64,000 nucleotides of DNA, taken from contig NZ_CP097160.1 of NCBI RefSeq assembly GCF_023370115.1, positions 1,116,001 through 1,180,000 of the forward strand. Direction: 5' to 3'. Positions 50,502 through 58,948 of the stretch are shown here, piece by piece. The notes beneath the pieces were generated by a model, which worked only from the letters and a program-made list of their open reading frames with translations, had not been told where the DNA came from and ran no database searches. The DNA comes from Gulosibacter sediminis (lineage in GTDB: Bacteria > Actinomycetota > Actinomycetes > Actinomycetales > Microbacteriaceae). Made by a program: the position numbers and the translations under genes. The number at the start of each line of letters is the position of its first letter. Within the stretch, counting starts at the first letter, position 1.

Positions 50502-51617
50502 ATGATCAATCTCGACTTTTCCGCCGAGATCGCCGAGTTGCGGTCGACGTTTGCCTCGATCACCGAGGTGCTCAACCCGGAGGCGCTCGCCGCTCGGGCA
50601 CAAGAGCTTGAGGCCGTCGCTTCGGCACCCGACCTCTGGGACGACGTCGAGAACGCGCAGCGGGTCACGAGTGACCTCTCGCACGCGCAGACCGACCTCA
50701 AGCGCATTCAGAGCATTGAGGCACGGCTCGACGACCTCGAGGTGCTCGTCGAACTCGCCAACGAGGGCGACGACGAGGCCACCGCGAACGAGGCGAGGCA
50801 GGAGCTCGAGTCGGTCACGAAGGTGATCGGCGACCTCGAGGTGCAGACGCTGCTCGACGGCGAGTTCGACCCGCGCCCCGCAGTGATCACCATTCGCGCC
50901 GGCGCCGGTGGCGTCGACGCCGCCGACTTCGCCGAGATGCTGCTGCGCATGTACACTCGCTGGGCCGAGCAGCACGACTATCGCGTCAACGTGCTCGACA
51001 CCTCGTACGCCGAGCAGGCGGGCGTGAAGTCGGCTACCTTCGAGGTCGACGAGCCCTACGCCTTCGGTACGCTGTCGGTCGAGGCCGGCACACACCGTCT
51101 CGTGCGCATGAGCCCGTTCAACTCGGCCGGCTCGCGCGAGACGAGCTTCGCGGCCGTCGAGGTCGTGCCGCTCATTGAGCAGGCCGACCACATCGACATC
51201 CCCGACAACGACATTCGCGTCGACGTGTTCCGTTCGTCGGGCCCCGGCGGCCAGTCGGTGAACACGACCGACTCCGCCGTGCGCATCACGCACCTGCCCA
51301 CCGGCATCGTCGTGAGCTGCCAGAACGAGAAGTCGCAGATTCAGAACCGCGCGGCCGCGATGCGCGTGCTCCAGTCGCGTCTGCTGCTGCAGCGCCGGGA
51401 AGAAGAAGAGGCGAAGAAGAAAGAACTGGCCGGCAACATCACCGCGAGCTGGGGCGACCAGATGCGCTCCTACGTGCTGGCCCCCTACAAGATGGTGAAG
51501 GACCTCCGCAGCGGCCACGAGTCGGGCAACCCCGACCGCGTCTTCGGCGGCGACCTCGATGAGTTCATCTCGTCGGGCATCCGCTGGCGAAAGACGACGC
51601 AGGCGGAATCGATGTAG
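50502..51617 (+). CDS. prfB: peptide chain release factor 2, no programmed frameshift
   Basis: RF2 releases nascent peptides at UGA and UAA. The 371 residues are in one frame, so the +1 autoregulatory frameshift known from many bacteria is absent, as expected in actinobacteria. The stop-recognition tripeptide SPF is in [14 protein letters not shown] and the catalytic GGQ is in [19 protein letters not shown]. Start ATG 50502 gives [10 protein letters not shown]. Clusters with ftsEX and smpB, the common actinobacterial arrangement, here interrupted by a transporter pair. Confidence 0.97.
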   Translation: MINLDFSAEIAELRSTFASITEVLNPEALAARAQELEAVASAPDLWDDVENAQRVTSDLSHAQTDLKRIQSIEARLDDLEVLVELANEGDDEATANEARQELESVTKVIGDLEVQTLLDGEFDPRPAVITIRAGAGGVDAADFAEMLLRMYTRWAEQHDYRVNVLDTSYAEQAGVKSATFEVDEPYAFGTLSVEAGTHRLVRMSPFNSAGSRETSFAAVEVVPLIEQADHIDIPDNDIRVDVFRSSGPGGQSVNTTDSAVRITHLPTGIVVSCQNEKSQIQNRAAAMRVLQSRLLLQRREEEEAKKKELAGNITASWGDQMRSYVLAPYKMVKDLRSGHESGNPDRVFGGDLDEFISSGIRWRKTTQAESM

Positions 51618-51670
51618 CATCGGCGCGAACGGGTAACTTCGAACGAGCCAGCCGGCCACTGCAAAGGAGC

Positions 51671-53287
51671 ATGACCGTGTCGCATGAACTAGATACGCCG
51701 CAGCCACGCCAGAAGCGCGAGTTCTTCGGCTCACGCAACATGTTCATCCTCGCCGCCATCGGTTCGGCCGTTGGTCTCGGCAACATTTGGCGCTTCCCCT
51801 ACGTCGCCTACGAGAACGGCGGCGGCGCCTTCATCGTGCCGTACGTCATCGCGGTGGTCTGCGCGGGCATCCCGCTGCTGTTCTTCGACTACGTGATCGG
51901 GCACCGCTACGGTGGCTCGGCGCCGCTGTCGATGGCCCGCATCTCGCGTTGGCTCGAGAGCATCGGCTGGTGGCAGGTGCTTATCTGCTTCATCATCGGC
52001 CTCTACTACGCCGTCATCGTCGCGTGGGCGGCGATGTTCATGATCTACTCGGTCACCGGGGCATGGGGCGACGACGCGAACGGCTTCTTCTTCGGCGACT
52101 TCCTGCAGATGAGCGACACCGTCGCCTTCACGGGCGAGTTCGTCGGCCACATCTTCTGGCCAGAATTGCTCGTGTGGATCGTGACCTTCATCGTCATCTT
52201 CCTTGGCGTGAACAAGGGCATCGCCGGCGCCAACCTCATCTTCATGCCGCTGCTCGTGATCATGGTCGTGCAGGCTCTCTTCCTTCCGGGCGCGATGGAC
52301 GGCCTCAACGCGCTCTTCACCCCGGACTGGTCGGCGCTCGGGCGCGGCGAGGTGTGGGCCGCAGCGGTGGGGCAGATCTTCTTCTCGCTCTCGGTCGGCT
52401 TCGGCATCATGATCACCTACGCGTCGTACCTCAAGCGCAAGTCCGACCTCACCGGGTCGGGCCTCGTCGTTGGCTTTTCGAACTCGGCGTTCGAGATCCT
52501 CGCGGGCATTGGCGTCTTCGCTGCGCTCGGCTTCATGGCGCAGGCCGCGGGTACCTCGGTGTCTGAGACGGCGACATCGGGCATCGGTCTCGCGTTCGTC
52601 GCGTTTCCGACCATCATTTCGCAGGCGCCCCTCGGCGCGCTCATCGGCGTGCTCTTCTTCGGCTCGCTCGTGTTCGCCGGCTTCACGTCGATGGTGTCGA
52701 TCATCGAAGTCGTCGTCGCTGGCGTGCGCGACAAGCTCGGGTTGACTCGTCAGGTCGCGGCGCTTGTCGTCATCGTGCCAATGGCGATCATTTCGTTGCT
52801 GCTCTTCCCGACGACCGCGGGCCTCTACTTCCTCGACGTCTTCGATGCGTTCGTCAACCAGTACGGCATCCTCGCTGCCGCGCTCGTTGCGATCATCTGC
52901 GTCGGTTGGATCTGCGGCAAGCTGCCGCTCTTCTCGCGTCACCTCTCGAAGCTCTCGAGCATCCCCGCGAACTGGGTCTGGATCCTCTTCGTTGGCGCCA
53001 TCGTGCCGCTCGCCCTCGCCTACATGCTCTACACGCAGCTCACGAAGGACCTCTCGGAGGTCTACGGCGGCTACCCGCCCGAGTTTGTCGCGGTGTTCGG
53101 CTGGGGCATGGTCATCGCACTCGTCGTGGTCGCGATCATCCTCGCCGCGCTGCCGTGGTCGAGGCGCATCGACACGAGCTTCGACGAGGCGGAGGAAGAC
53201 GCCGAGATCGAGACGATCTATCAAGCACGACTCGCCCGCGAACTCGGCGAGGGCGGCAGTAAGAACGGAACGGAGGCCAGCTCATGA
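51671..53287 (+). CDS. neurotransmitter:sodium symporter (NSS) family amino-acid transporter, MetP-like
   Basis: A 538-residue sodium-coupled amino-acid importer with about twelve membrane segments. The family signature at the first helix, GSAVGLGNIWRFPYVAYENG, holds sodium and substrate contacts. Other conserved segments are SLSVGFGIMITYASY (helix 6) and FSNSAFEILAGIGVFAALGF (helix 7). AAAGGAGC precedes ATG 51671. The tiny gene overlapping its stop matches MetS, so this is probably a MetPS-type importer (methionine or alanine in Corynebacterium); the substrate is inferred. Confidence 0.92.
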   Translation: MTVSHELDTPQPRQKREFFGSRNMFILAAIGSAVGLGNIWRFPYVAYENGGGAFIVPYVIAVVCAGIPLLFFDYVIGHRYGGSAPLSMARISRWLESIGWWQVLICFIIGLYYAVIVAWAAMFMIYSVTGAWGDDANGFFFGDFLQMSDTVAFTGEFVGHIFWPELLVWIVTFIVIFLGVNKGIAGANLIFMPLLVIMVVQALFLPGAMDGLNALFTPDWSALGRGEVWAAAVGQIFFSLSVGFGIMITYASYLKRKSDLTGSGLVVGFSNSAFEILAGIGVFAALGFMAQAAGTSVSETATSGIGLAFVAFPTIISQAPLGALIGVLFFGSLVFAGFTSMVSIIEVVVAGVRDKLGLTRQVAALVVIVPMAIISLLLFPTTAGLYFLDVFDAFVNQYGILAAALVAIICVGWICGKLPLFSRHLSKLSSIPANWVWILFVGAIVPLALAYMLYTQLTKDLSEVYGGYPPEFVAVFGWGMVIALVVVAIILAALPWSRRIDTSFDEAEEDAEIETIYQARLARELGEGGSKNGTEASS

Positions 53288-53394
53288 GCGGCGAAGCAAT
53301 CACCATGATGGTCGTGGCAATCGTCGTGATCTGGGGCGGCATGGTTGGAGCCTTCTTCAACCTGCGCCAGCGCGGAACAGATGGTGACGACTAA
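53284..53394 (+). CDS. metS: MetS-type small subunit of the NSS transporter
   Basis: Only 36 residues, so easily missed. One hydrophobic helix (ITMMVVAIVVIWGGMVGAFF) is followed by NLRQRGTDGDD. This matches the MetS family of small NSS partners needed for transport in Corynebacterium MetPS. The ATG overlaps the transporter stop (ATGA), which enforces co-translation. A TAA stop at 53392-53394 ends it. Confidence 0.85.
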   Translation: MSGEAITMMVVAIVVIWGGMVGAFFNLRQRGTDGDD

Positions 53395-53429
53395 CCGCGC
53401 GTCGCGCGGCTAATCGCGGTGGCGCCCCG

Positions 53430-53435
53430 TAGCGT
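53430..53435 (+). promoter_or_regulatory. possible -10 element of ftsE
   Basis: TAGCGT ends 10 nt before ATG 53446. Confidence 0.4.
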
Positions 53436-53445
53436 ATGGGGCGTC

Positions 53446-54348
53446 ATGATTAGATTCGATCACGTCTCCAAGGTCTACCGCGAGCAGCACGGCGCTGCGC
53501 TCGACGACGTGACCTTCGAGATTCTCCGAGGCGAATTCGTCTTCCTGGTCGGGCCCTCGGGCTCCGGCAAATCCACCGTGCTGCGGCACGTGTTGCTCGA
53601 AGAGCACCCGACCGACGGCCAGGTGCACGTGCTCGGACAAGATCTGAGCAAGATCTCGAACCGCAAGGTGCCGTTCTACCGCCGCAACGTCGGCATGGTG
53701 TTTCAGGACTTCCGTCTGCTCGTGAACAAGACGGTCTACGAGAACGTCGCGTACGCGCAGAAGGTGATCGGTCGCTCACGCGCACACATTCGTCGCTCGG
53801 TGGCGGATGTGCTGGACACGGTTGGTCTGGCTGGCAAAGAAGATCGCTTCCCGCACGAACTTTCAGGCGGTGAACAGCAGCGCGTCGCGATTGCCCGCGC
53901 GGTCGTGAACAAGCCCGCGATCCTGCTCGCCGACGAGCCCACCGGCAACCTCGATCCGACGACGTCGCGCGAGATTATGCGTGTGCTGCGGCGCATCAAC
54001 AAGAACGGCACCGCCGTGCTGATGGCGACCCACGACGTCTCGATCGTCGACGAGGAACGCCAGCGTGTGCTCGAACTCGCCGACGGCGAGCTCGTCCGCG
54101 ACGAGGCGGGCGGCGTCTACACGCCCGAGATCGTCATCTACGAAGAGCCGGAGGCCCCTGAGGTCGCGACGAAACGCAAGCCGACCATCGCCGAGTCGAT
54201 GGCCGCGCGGGTCGCTGAGCCCGACCAGCGGGCACACCGGGCCGACTCGGACATTGACTCGCCGACGTCCCGCCTCACCGAGCACGACGACGGCGAAGAG
54301 CTCGAGCACGACATCGACGGCACCACGAGCGACGGGGGTGACCGCTAA
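53446..54348 (+). CDS. ftsE: cell-division ATP-binding protein FtsE with long acidic tail
   Basis: FtsE and FtsX couple septum assembly to peptidoglycan hydrolase activation. Walker [11 protein letters not shown]-loop FQDFRLL, signature LSGGEQQR and Walker [14 protein letters not shown] are intact in the first 225 residues. A further 75 residues after the ABC core are acidic and low-complexity, which the usual 225-230-residue FtsE lacks. ATG 53446 starts [11 protein letters not shown]; the upstream in-frame start at 53419 is less likely. Its stop overlaps the ftsX start (TAATG). Confidence 0.95.
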   Translation: MIRFDHVSKVYREQHGAALDDVTFEILRGEFVFLVGPSGSGKSTVLRHVLLEEHPTDGQVHVLGQDLSKISNRKVPFYRRNVGMVFQDFRLLVNKTVYENVAYAQKVIGRSRAHIRRSVADVLDTVGLAGKEDRFPHELSGGEQQRVAIARAVVNKPAILLADEPTGNLDPTTSREIMRVLRRINKNGTAVLMATHDVSIVDEERQRVLELADGELVRDEAGGVYTPEIVIYEEPEAPEVATKRKPTIAESMAARVAEPDQRAHRADSDIDSPTSRLTEHDDGEELEHDIDGTTSDGGDR

Positions 54349-55262
54349 TGTTCGGCTTCATCATGAGCGAAATGTGGCAGGGCCTGCGTCGCAACACCTC
54401 GATGGTCATCTCGGTGATCCTCGTCACGTTCGTGTCGCTGACGTTCGTCGGCGCCGCCATCTTGCTTCAGTTTCAAATCCAGAGCATGAAGACGTATTGG
54501 TACGACCGGGCTCAGGTCGCGATCGACTTCTGCACCGAGCAGTCCCAGTCACCGAACTGCACCGGCGGTATCGCCACGCAGGATCAGATCGACGCGGTCG
54601 AAACTGAGCTGCAGGGCGAGGCGCTCTCGCCCTACGTGAACGAGTACTTCTTTGAGTCGCAGGACGATGCGTACGGGCGATTCGTCGAGCAGTTCCAGGA
54701 CGACCCGCTCGTGTCGTTCGTGACCCCAGACCAGCTCAATGAGGCGTTCTGGGTGAACATGGTTGACCCCGAGGACTCGGACATCGTGATCCAGTCGATC
54801 ACCGGCATGCCGGGCGTCGAGTCGGTCACTGATCAGCGGCAGTTCCTCGACGGCATCTTCGCGGTGCTCAACGGCGCGAGCATCACCGCGTTCGCGATCG
54901 CGCTCGTCATGCTCGTCGCGGCCGTGCTCCTTGTCGCCACGACCATCCGGCTCTCGGCCTTCTCGCGCCGCCGCGAGCTGCGCATCATGCGCCTCGTCGG
55001 CGCGTCGAACAGCTTCATCCAAGCCCCGTTCATCCTCGAGGGCGTGTTCGCCGGTTTGGTGGGTTCGCTGCTCGCGGCGGCAACCGTGTTCGGCGGCACG
55101 CACTTCTTCGTGCAGGGCTACCTGCAACCCAGAATGCCGGGGATGCAGCTGGTCTCGATTTGGCCCGAGGCCGCCATCTCGGCGGGGGTAGTGGTGGCCA
55201 TCGGCGTCCTGCTGGCGGGGCTGGCATCGAGCATCTCGATTCGTCGCTACCTCCGCGTCTGA
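54348..55262 (+). CDS. ftsX: cell-division membrane protein FtsX
   Basis: A 304-residue FtsX with the standard four helices: one at about 22-42 (MVISVILVTFVSLTFVGAAI), a roughly 120-residue extracytoplasmic domain, then about 178-200, 225-245 and 275-298. RRELRIMRLVGASNSFIQAP is the conserved coupling loop after helix 2. The extracytoplasmic domain has a Cys pair (FCTEQSQSPNC). It is translated from TAATG after FtsE. Confidence 0.95.
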   Translation: MFGFIMSEMWQGLRRNTSMVISVILVTFVSLTFVGAAILLQFQIQSMKTYWYDRAQVAIDFCTEQSQSPNCTGGIATQDQIDAVETELQGEALSPYVNEYFFESQDDAYGRFVEQFQDDPLVSFVTPDQLNEAFWVNMVDPEDSDIVIQSITGMPGVESVTDQRQFLDGIFAVLNGASITAFAIALVMLVAAVLLVATTIRLSAFSRRRELRIMRLVGASNSFIQAPFILEGVFAGLVGSLLAAATVFGGTHFFVQGYLQPRMPGMQLVSIWPEAAISAGVVVAIGVLLAGLASSISIRRYLRV

Positions 55263-55344
55263 CGTCGCGGTTGTTCGGTTCCGTGGCAAGGCCCTAAGCT
55301 AGGACTTTGCCCGGAAAAACGACGAGCCGGGAGAGGAGGACGCA

Positions 55345-55830
55345 ATGGCGAAAAAGCAGGACGACGGTCGCCAGGTCGTGGCATCGAACCGCAAGGCTCG
55401 CCACGACTACAACATCGAAGACACGTACGAGGCCGGCATGGTGCTCACTGGCACCGAGGTGAAGGCGCTGCGGCAGGGTCGCGCGTCGCTCATCGACGGC
55501 TTTGCGCACGTCGAGAACGGTGAGATGTGGCTCGAGGCGGTCTTCATCCCCGAGTACTTCCAGGGCACCTGGAACAACCACGCGCCCCGACGCAAGCGCA
55601 AGCTGCTGCTGCACCGTGACGAGATCCGCAAGATCGCGGGCAAGACCCGTGAGGGTGGCTACACGATCGTGCCGCTGCAGCTCTACTTCATCGACGGCCG
55701 CGCCAAGGTCGAGATCGCGGTGGCCAAGGGTAAGCGCGAGTTCGACAAGCGCCAGGCGCTCCGCGAGCGACAGGATAGCCTCGAGGCGCGCCGCGCGATG
55801 CGGTCGCGCGGTTACGTGGGCGAGGGCTAA
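55345..55830 (+). CDS. smpB: SsrA-binding protein SmpB
   Basis: SmpB carries tmRNA to stalled ribosomes. The 161 residues contain [40 protein letters not shown] and [12 protein letters not shown], and end in the basic tail [23 protein letters not shown] lies 5 nt before ATG 55345. ssrA itself lies 2.1 kb downstream, separated by the convergent secreted-domain protein gene. Confidence 0.97.
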   Translation: MAKKQDDGRQVVASNRKARHDYNIEDTYEAGMVLTGTEVKALRQGRASLIDGFAHVENGEMWLEAVFIPEYFQGTWNNHAPRRKRKLLLHRDEIRKIAGKTREGGYTIVPLQLYFIDGRAKVEIAVAKGKREFDKRQALRERQDSLEARRAMRSRGYVGEG

Positions 55831-55856
55831 CCACGCAGGCGCGTCACGACGATCGG

Positions 55857-55904
55857 CAACGCAGAAGGGGGCCGCACCATCTGGTGCGGCCCCCTTCTGC
55901 GTTG
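55857..55904. terminator. bidirectional terminator between smpB and the secreted-domain protein gene
   Basis: Perfect 23-bp arms (55857-55879 and 55882-55904) surround two bases. The neighbouring genes converge on it. Confidence 0.85.
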
Positions 55905-55918
55905 GGACTCGTGCGGCG

Positions 55919-57775
55919 CTAGCCGACGATCGAACTCGCGGTCGAGTCCGCGTCGCTCTTCAGACCGTCGAGGTAGGTCGCGAGCGAAGCACCCGTGCGG
56001 GTGAGCGAAGAACCGACGTTCGGCTCGACCGACTGCCACTCGGTGAGCACGGCGCTGTTCGCCGCGTCCTCAGCCGACTGGGCGTCCTGGATCAGGCCGT
56101 CGAGGTCCGGGTAGAGGGTCTGGCCAACCTCGACCGTCGGCTCGGTGTTGCGCAGGTGGTCGACGACCGCCTGGTTCGCATCGGCCGCGTTCTGGTACTC
56201 GGTCGCCGCGACATCGCAGACCGACTGGAACGCGTCGAGGAAGCAGTTCTCGCTGTACTGCTTCGCGAGGCCGGCGTAGTAGTCGACGTAGGTCGACTCG
56301 TAGGCCGAGGCGAACGTCTCGCGCGTGTCGTCGTTGTAGAGGTCGGGGCAGCCCGAGGCGTTCGAGCAGGGGAAGTAGATCGCGCCGTCGTTCGTCGTGA
56401 TCTCGCCACCATTTTCAATGACGTAGGCGTCGGGCATGGTCGTGTTGAGGTCGTCGCGGTAGTTCTGCTGCAACTCGGCGTAGGCCGGCAGTGAGTCGCA
56501 GACCTGCTGCTGAGCGGCAAGGTAGGAGTCGGACTGGGTGAGGAAGGTCTCGGCCTGCTCACGCGACGAGGCGAGCGCATCTGCGTCAGCCTGCGCCTGC
56601 TGGTACGCCTCGGACGCCTCGGCGCCTTCGTCGGCGGGCAGTTCCGGCACCGTCGTGTCGGCGAGGTGCTGGCGCGTGTCCTGGCCGCCCGCGATGTCAC
56701 CGCACGCGGCGCTGAGCGAGTCGACGCCGTCGGTCGTGAGGTCGAAGAACGTCTGACTCGAGGCCGTGAGCACCGAAGAGATTTCCGGGGCGGTCACGGC
56801 GGCCAGGTTCTCGGCATTCCACGAGCCGTTGTAATCGCTCAGCTCCTGCTGGAACGCGGCGGCGAGGTCGTCACCGCGCTGGACGTTCTGGCTGTGAATG
56901 AACCAGGGAATGCCGATCGCGGCGGCGGCGATAACCACGACCGCCACGATTGCGGTCACGATGAAGCCGGTGCGGCGGAACCACGGCTTTTTCTTCTTCG
57001 GTTCGTTGCGGGGTGGCTCGTTGCCGCCGGCGCCACCGGGGCCGCCTGGGCCAGCCACCGGCGCTCCGTACGCTGCGCCCGGGCGGTTGCCCGAGTCGCC
57101 GGGGAACGCGGCCGGCGGAGCGCCGAATGACTGCGTTGCCGGAGCCTCAGCCTGGAACGGAGGCATGTTGTAGGCCTGCGTGGGCTGCGCGTCGGGTGAC
57201 GAGGCTGCACCCTCGCTGAGGTGCTCGCGGTCGTAGGGCGTCGTGGGCGCATCGCCCGCGACGCCGGCCGGGAACCCGGCGGTCGGATACGACTGGGTTG
57301 CACCCTCGTCGTGAGGCGCCTCTTCCCGCGCAGCGTGGGCATCGCCGTTGGCGCCGAGGGCAGCCGCGAATGAGCCTTCGTTCGCGTTGTCGTCGGCGTT
57401 GCTCGAGTCGTTACCGATCGACGGAGCTGGTGCCGGCTCGCCCTGCGCGGCTGCGTCGCCGAATTCGGCAGAGTCGTTTGAGCTCGACCCGAACGTGGGC
57501 GGGGCGAAGGCCGACCAACCGCCGCCCGAGGAGTCGCCCTGCGGCGCGTCGCTGCCGGCGGGGGTCTCGGGCGATTCCGGGGTCTCGCTCGCCGCATCCG
57601 GCTCGGGGGATGCGAGCGGAGGCAGCGGGGGAAGGTCGGGCATCGCGGGGGTCGAAGCCGCGGCGTCGTCGCTCGCGTCACCCGTCACGGGGTTGTTCTG
57701 CTCGGCCTCGTGTTCGGGCCTGTCGTCGTTATTGTTGCGGCCGAACGGCCCGGCGCTGCCATCGTTCCAACTCAT
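55919..57775 (-). CDS. hypothetical single-pass membrane protein with extracytoplasmic domain
   Basis: A 618-residue protein of unknown function. Residues 1-270 are Pro/Ala/Gly/Glu-rich, disordered and cytoplasmic. A transmembrane helix, FIVTAIVAVVVIAAAAIGIP, spans about 282-305. The remaining 310 residues form an extracytoplasmic, mostly helical acidic domain with several Cys (for example CSNASGCPD and ENCFLDAFQSVCD), which could make disulfides. ATG 57775 follows TAGAGT by 7 nt. It is not a recognised sensor, hydrolase or adhesin. Its position between smpB and ssrA is probably incidental. Confidence 0.75.
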   Translation of the reverse strand: MSWNDGSAGPFGRNNNDDRPEHEAEQNNPVTGDASDDAAASTPAMPDLPPLPPLASPEPDAASETPESPETPAGSDAPQGDSSGGGWSAFAPPTFGSSSNDSAEFGDAAAQGEPAPAPSIGNDSSNADDNANEGSFAAALGANGDAHAAREEAPHDEGATQSYPTAGFPAGVAGDAPTTPYDREHLSEGAASSPDAQPTQAYNMPPFQAEAPATQSFGAPPAAFPGDSGNRPGAAYGAPVAGPGGPGGAGGNEPPRNEPKKKKPWFRRTGFIVTAIVAVVVIAAAAIGIPWFIHSQNVQRGDDLAAAFQQELSDYNGSWNAENLAAVTAPEISSVLTASSQTFFDLTTDGVDSLSAACGDIAGGQDTRQHLADTTVPELPADEGAEASEAYQQAQADADALASSREQAETFLTQSDSYLAAQQQVCDSLPAYAELQQNYRDDLNTTMPDAYVIENGGEITTNDGAIYFPCSNASGCPDLYNDDTRETFASAYESTYVDYYAGLAKQYSENCFLDAFQSVCDVAATEYQNAADANQAVVDHLRNTEPTVEVGQTLYPDLDGLIQDAQSAEDAANSAVLTEWQSVEPNVGSSLTRTGASLATYLDGLKSDADSTASSIVG

Positions 57776-57782
57776 AGACCTA

Positions 57783-57788
57783 ACTCTA
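57783..57788 (-). promoter_or_regulatory. leaderless -10 element of the 618-residue protein gene
   Basis: TAGAGT on the minus strand ends 7 nt before ATG 57775. Confidence 0.5.
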
Positions 57789-57922
57789 CGGAGTCGGCGG
57801 GCGAAATGACGTTGGTCTGTGCACAAATCAGGCTTGGGTTGCACGTCGAAATGGAATAGAGTTGAACGTCCCGATGTTTCATCGGGTACAACTCAATAGC
57901 GATGCACGAGCTTCGCAGTCTC

Positions 57923-58292
57923 GGGGGTGATCGGTTTCGACATCGTTGGGGAAACTGCGTGAAGCGGGTCGAGGACGCGGGGTTATCTCGTAAACGCCCC
58001 TCGCAAAACATAAGTGCCAATAACAAGCGCACTGACTTCGCCCTCGCTGCCTAAGTAGCGAGCCCGAGTCCGTCAGCCTAGGTTTGCGTTCGACCTAGAT
58101 CCTGGCGTCATTTTGAACGCTTGCTGCGAAACTGTGTTGCAGGGTTTCGTGGGACTCTCACTGTGACTGGGTTCGTCGACCAAGGTGTTTGCCCCAATGG
58201 TCGGAACCGAGTAAAGCGCTTGGCAGACTGCACCCGGAGAAGCCGCAGACTCGTCGCGATGGACGAGGGTTCAATTCCCTCCACCTCCACCA
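57923..58292 (+). ncRNA. ssrA: transfer-messenger RNA (tmRNA)
   Basis: A 370-nt tmRNA with tRNA-like ends: 5' GGGGGTGATCGGTTTCGAC pairs with 3' CACCTCC, followed by discriminator A and an encoded CCA. The T arm is GGACGAGGGTTCAATTCCC. An internal reading frame encodes ANNKRTDFALAA (58016-58054). Upstream, TTGAAC and TACAAC (about 57865-57890) could be promoter elements. A stem-loop with T tract follows. It works with SmpB, encoded at 55345. Confidence 0.97.
58016..58054 (+). other. tmRNA proteolysis-tag reading frame
   Basis: Resume codon GCC at 58016; the 12 codons give ANNKRTDFALAA and then TAA. The ALAA end is the degron read by ClpXP-type proteases. A second in-frame-shifted stop (TAG) follows closely. 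Confidence 0.9.
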
Positions 58293-58296
58293 ACAG

Positions 58297-58342
58297 CCCG
58301 AGCCGCCTCAGCGTGAAAGCACTGAGGTGGCTCGGGTTTTTT
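58297..58342 (+). terminator. terminator of ssrA
   Basis: 15-bp stem (58297-58311 with 58322-58336, one G:T pair), 10-nt loop, then six T. The only hairpin in the window with a classical T run of this length. Confidence 0.9.
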
Positions 58343-58396
58343 CGTGTCGTCGCGCGCCATACCGATTGGCCGCGCGAGGAAGCGGCGTCGCCCGCC

Positions 58397-58402
58397 TACA
58401 CT
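58397..58402 (+). promoter_or_regulatory. leaderless -10 element of aroQ
   Basis: TACACT ends 6 nt before ATG 58409; no Shine-Dalgarno. Confidence 0.6.
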
Positions 58403-58408
58403 GCGAGC

Positions 58409-58936
58409 ATGCGCATCTTCGTTCTCAACGGCCCGAACCTCAACACGCTCGGCACCCGCAACCCCGAGGTCTACGGCACCGAAACCCTGGACGATGTCGA
58501 GGCGCGTTGCGCGCGCCGCGCGGCGGAACACGGGGCCACCGTCGAGTGCTACCAGACGAACCACGAGGGCGAGCTCGTCGAGCTCATCCAGCGCGCCCGC
58601 AGCGAGGCCGAGGGCATCGTGCTCAATGCCGGCGCCTACACGCACACCTCCGTCGCGATTCACGACGCGCTCGAGTACGCCGAGACGCCGACCGTCGAGG
58701 TGCACATCTCGAACGTGCACCGGCGCGAGGCGTTCCGGCGCACGTCGTACGTTTCACCGCAGTCGGATGCGGTGATCGCCGGCGCGGGCACGCTCGGCTA
58801 CGAGCTCGCCATCGAATACCTCGTGGAGCGGCACCAGAAACGCGACACGCCCTCGACCCGGTCGAACGGACTGCCGTTCGACCGCATCAAGGACCTGCGC
58901 GATATTACCTTTGAGGACAAGAACCCGTCGGCCTAG
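58409..58936 (+). CDS. aroQ: type II 3-dehydroquinate dehydratase
   Basis: The third step of the shikimate pathway: 3-dehydroquinate to 3-dehydroshikimate. The type II signatures are LNGPNLNTLGTRNPEVYG with catalytic Tyr22, YQTNHEGELVELI, VLNAGAYTHTSVAIHDAL and EVHISNVHRREAFR with the catalytic His. The C-terminal 25 residues after VERHQKR are an extension beyond the usual 145-150 residues. Monocistronic with a leaderless start. aroA lies at the end of the window, unlinked by operon. Confidence 0.93.
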   Translation: MRIFVLNGPNLNTLGTRNPEVYGTETLDDVEARCARRAAEHGATVECYQTNHEGELVELIQRARSEAEGIVLNAGAYTHTSVAIHDALEYAETPTVEVHISNVHRREAFRRTSYVSPQSDAVIAGAGTLGYELAIEYLVERHQKRDTPSTRSNGLPFDRIKDLRDITFEDKNPSA

Positions 58937-58948
58937 CCCTCGCGGGGT

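Noticed and set aside
50502-51617. A programmed +1 frameshift in prfB
   Set aside because: The entire 371-residue reading frame is continuous, without an internal in-frame UGA near codon 26.
51731-53224. Minus-strand open frame of 497 codons opposite the NSS transporter
   Set aside because: Composition of repeated Asp, Glu, Arg and His reflects reverse reading of hydrophobic codons; no recognisable family.
57772-58032. Minus-strand frame across the start of ssrA
   Set aside because: Lies within and upstream of a confident tmRNA and has no protein features.
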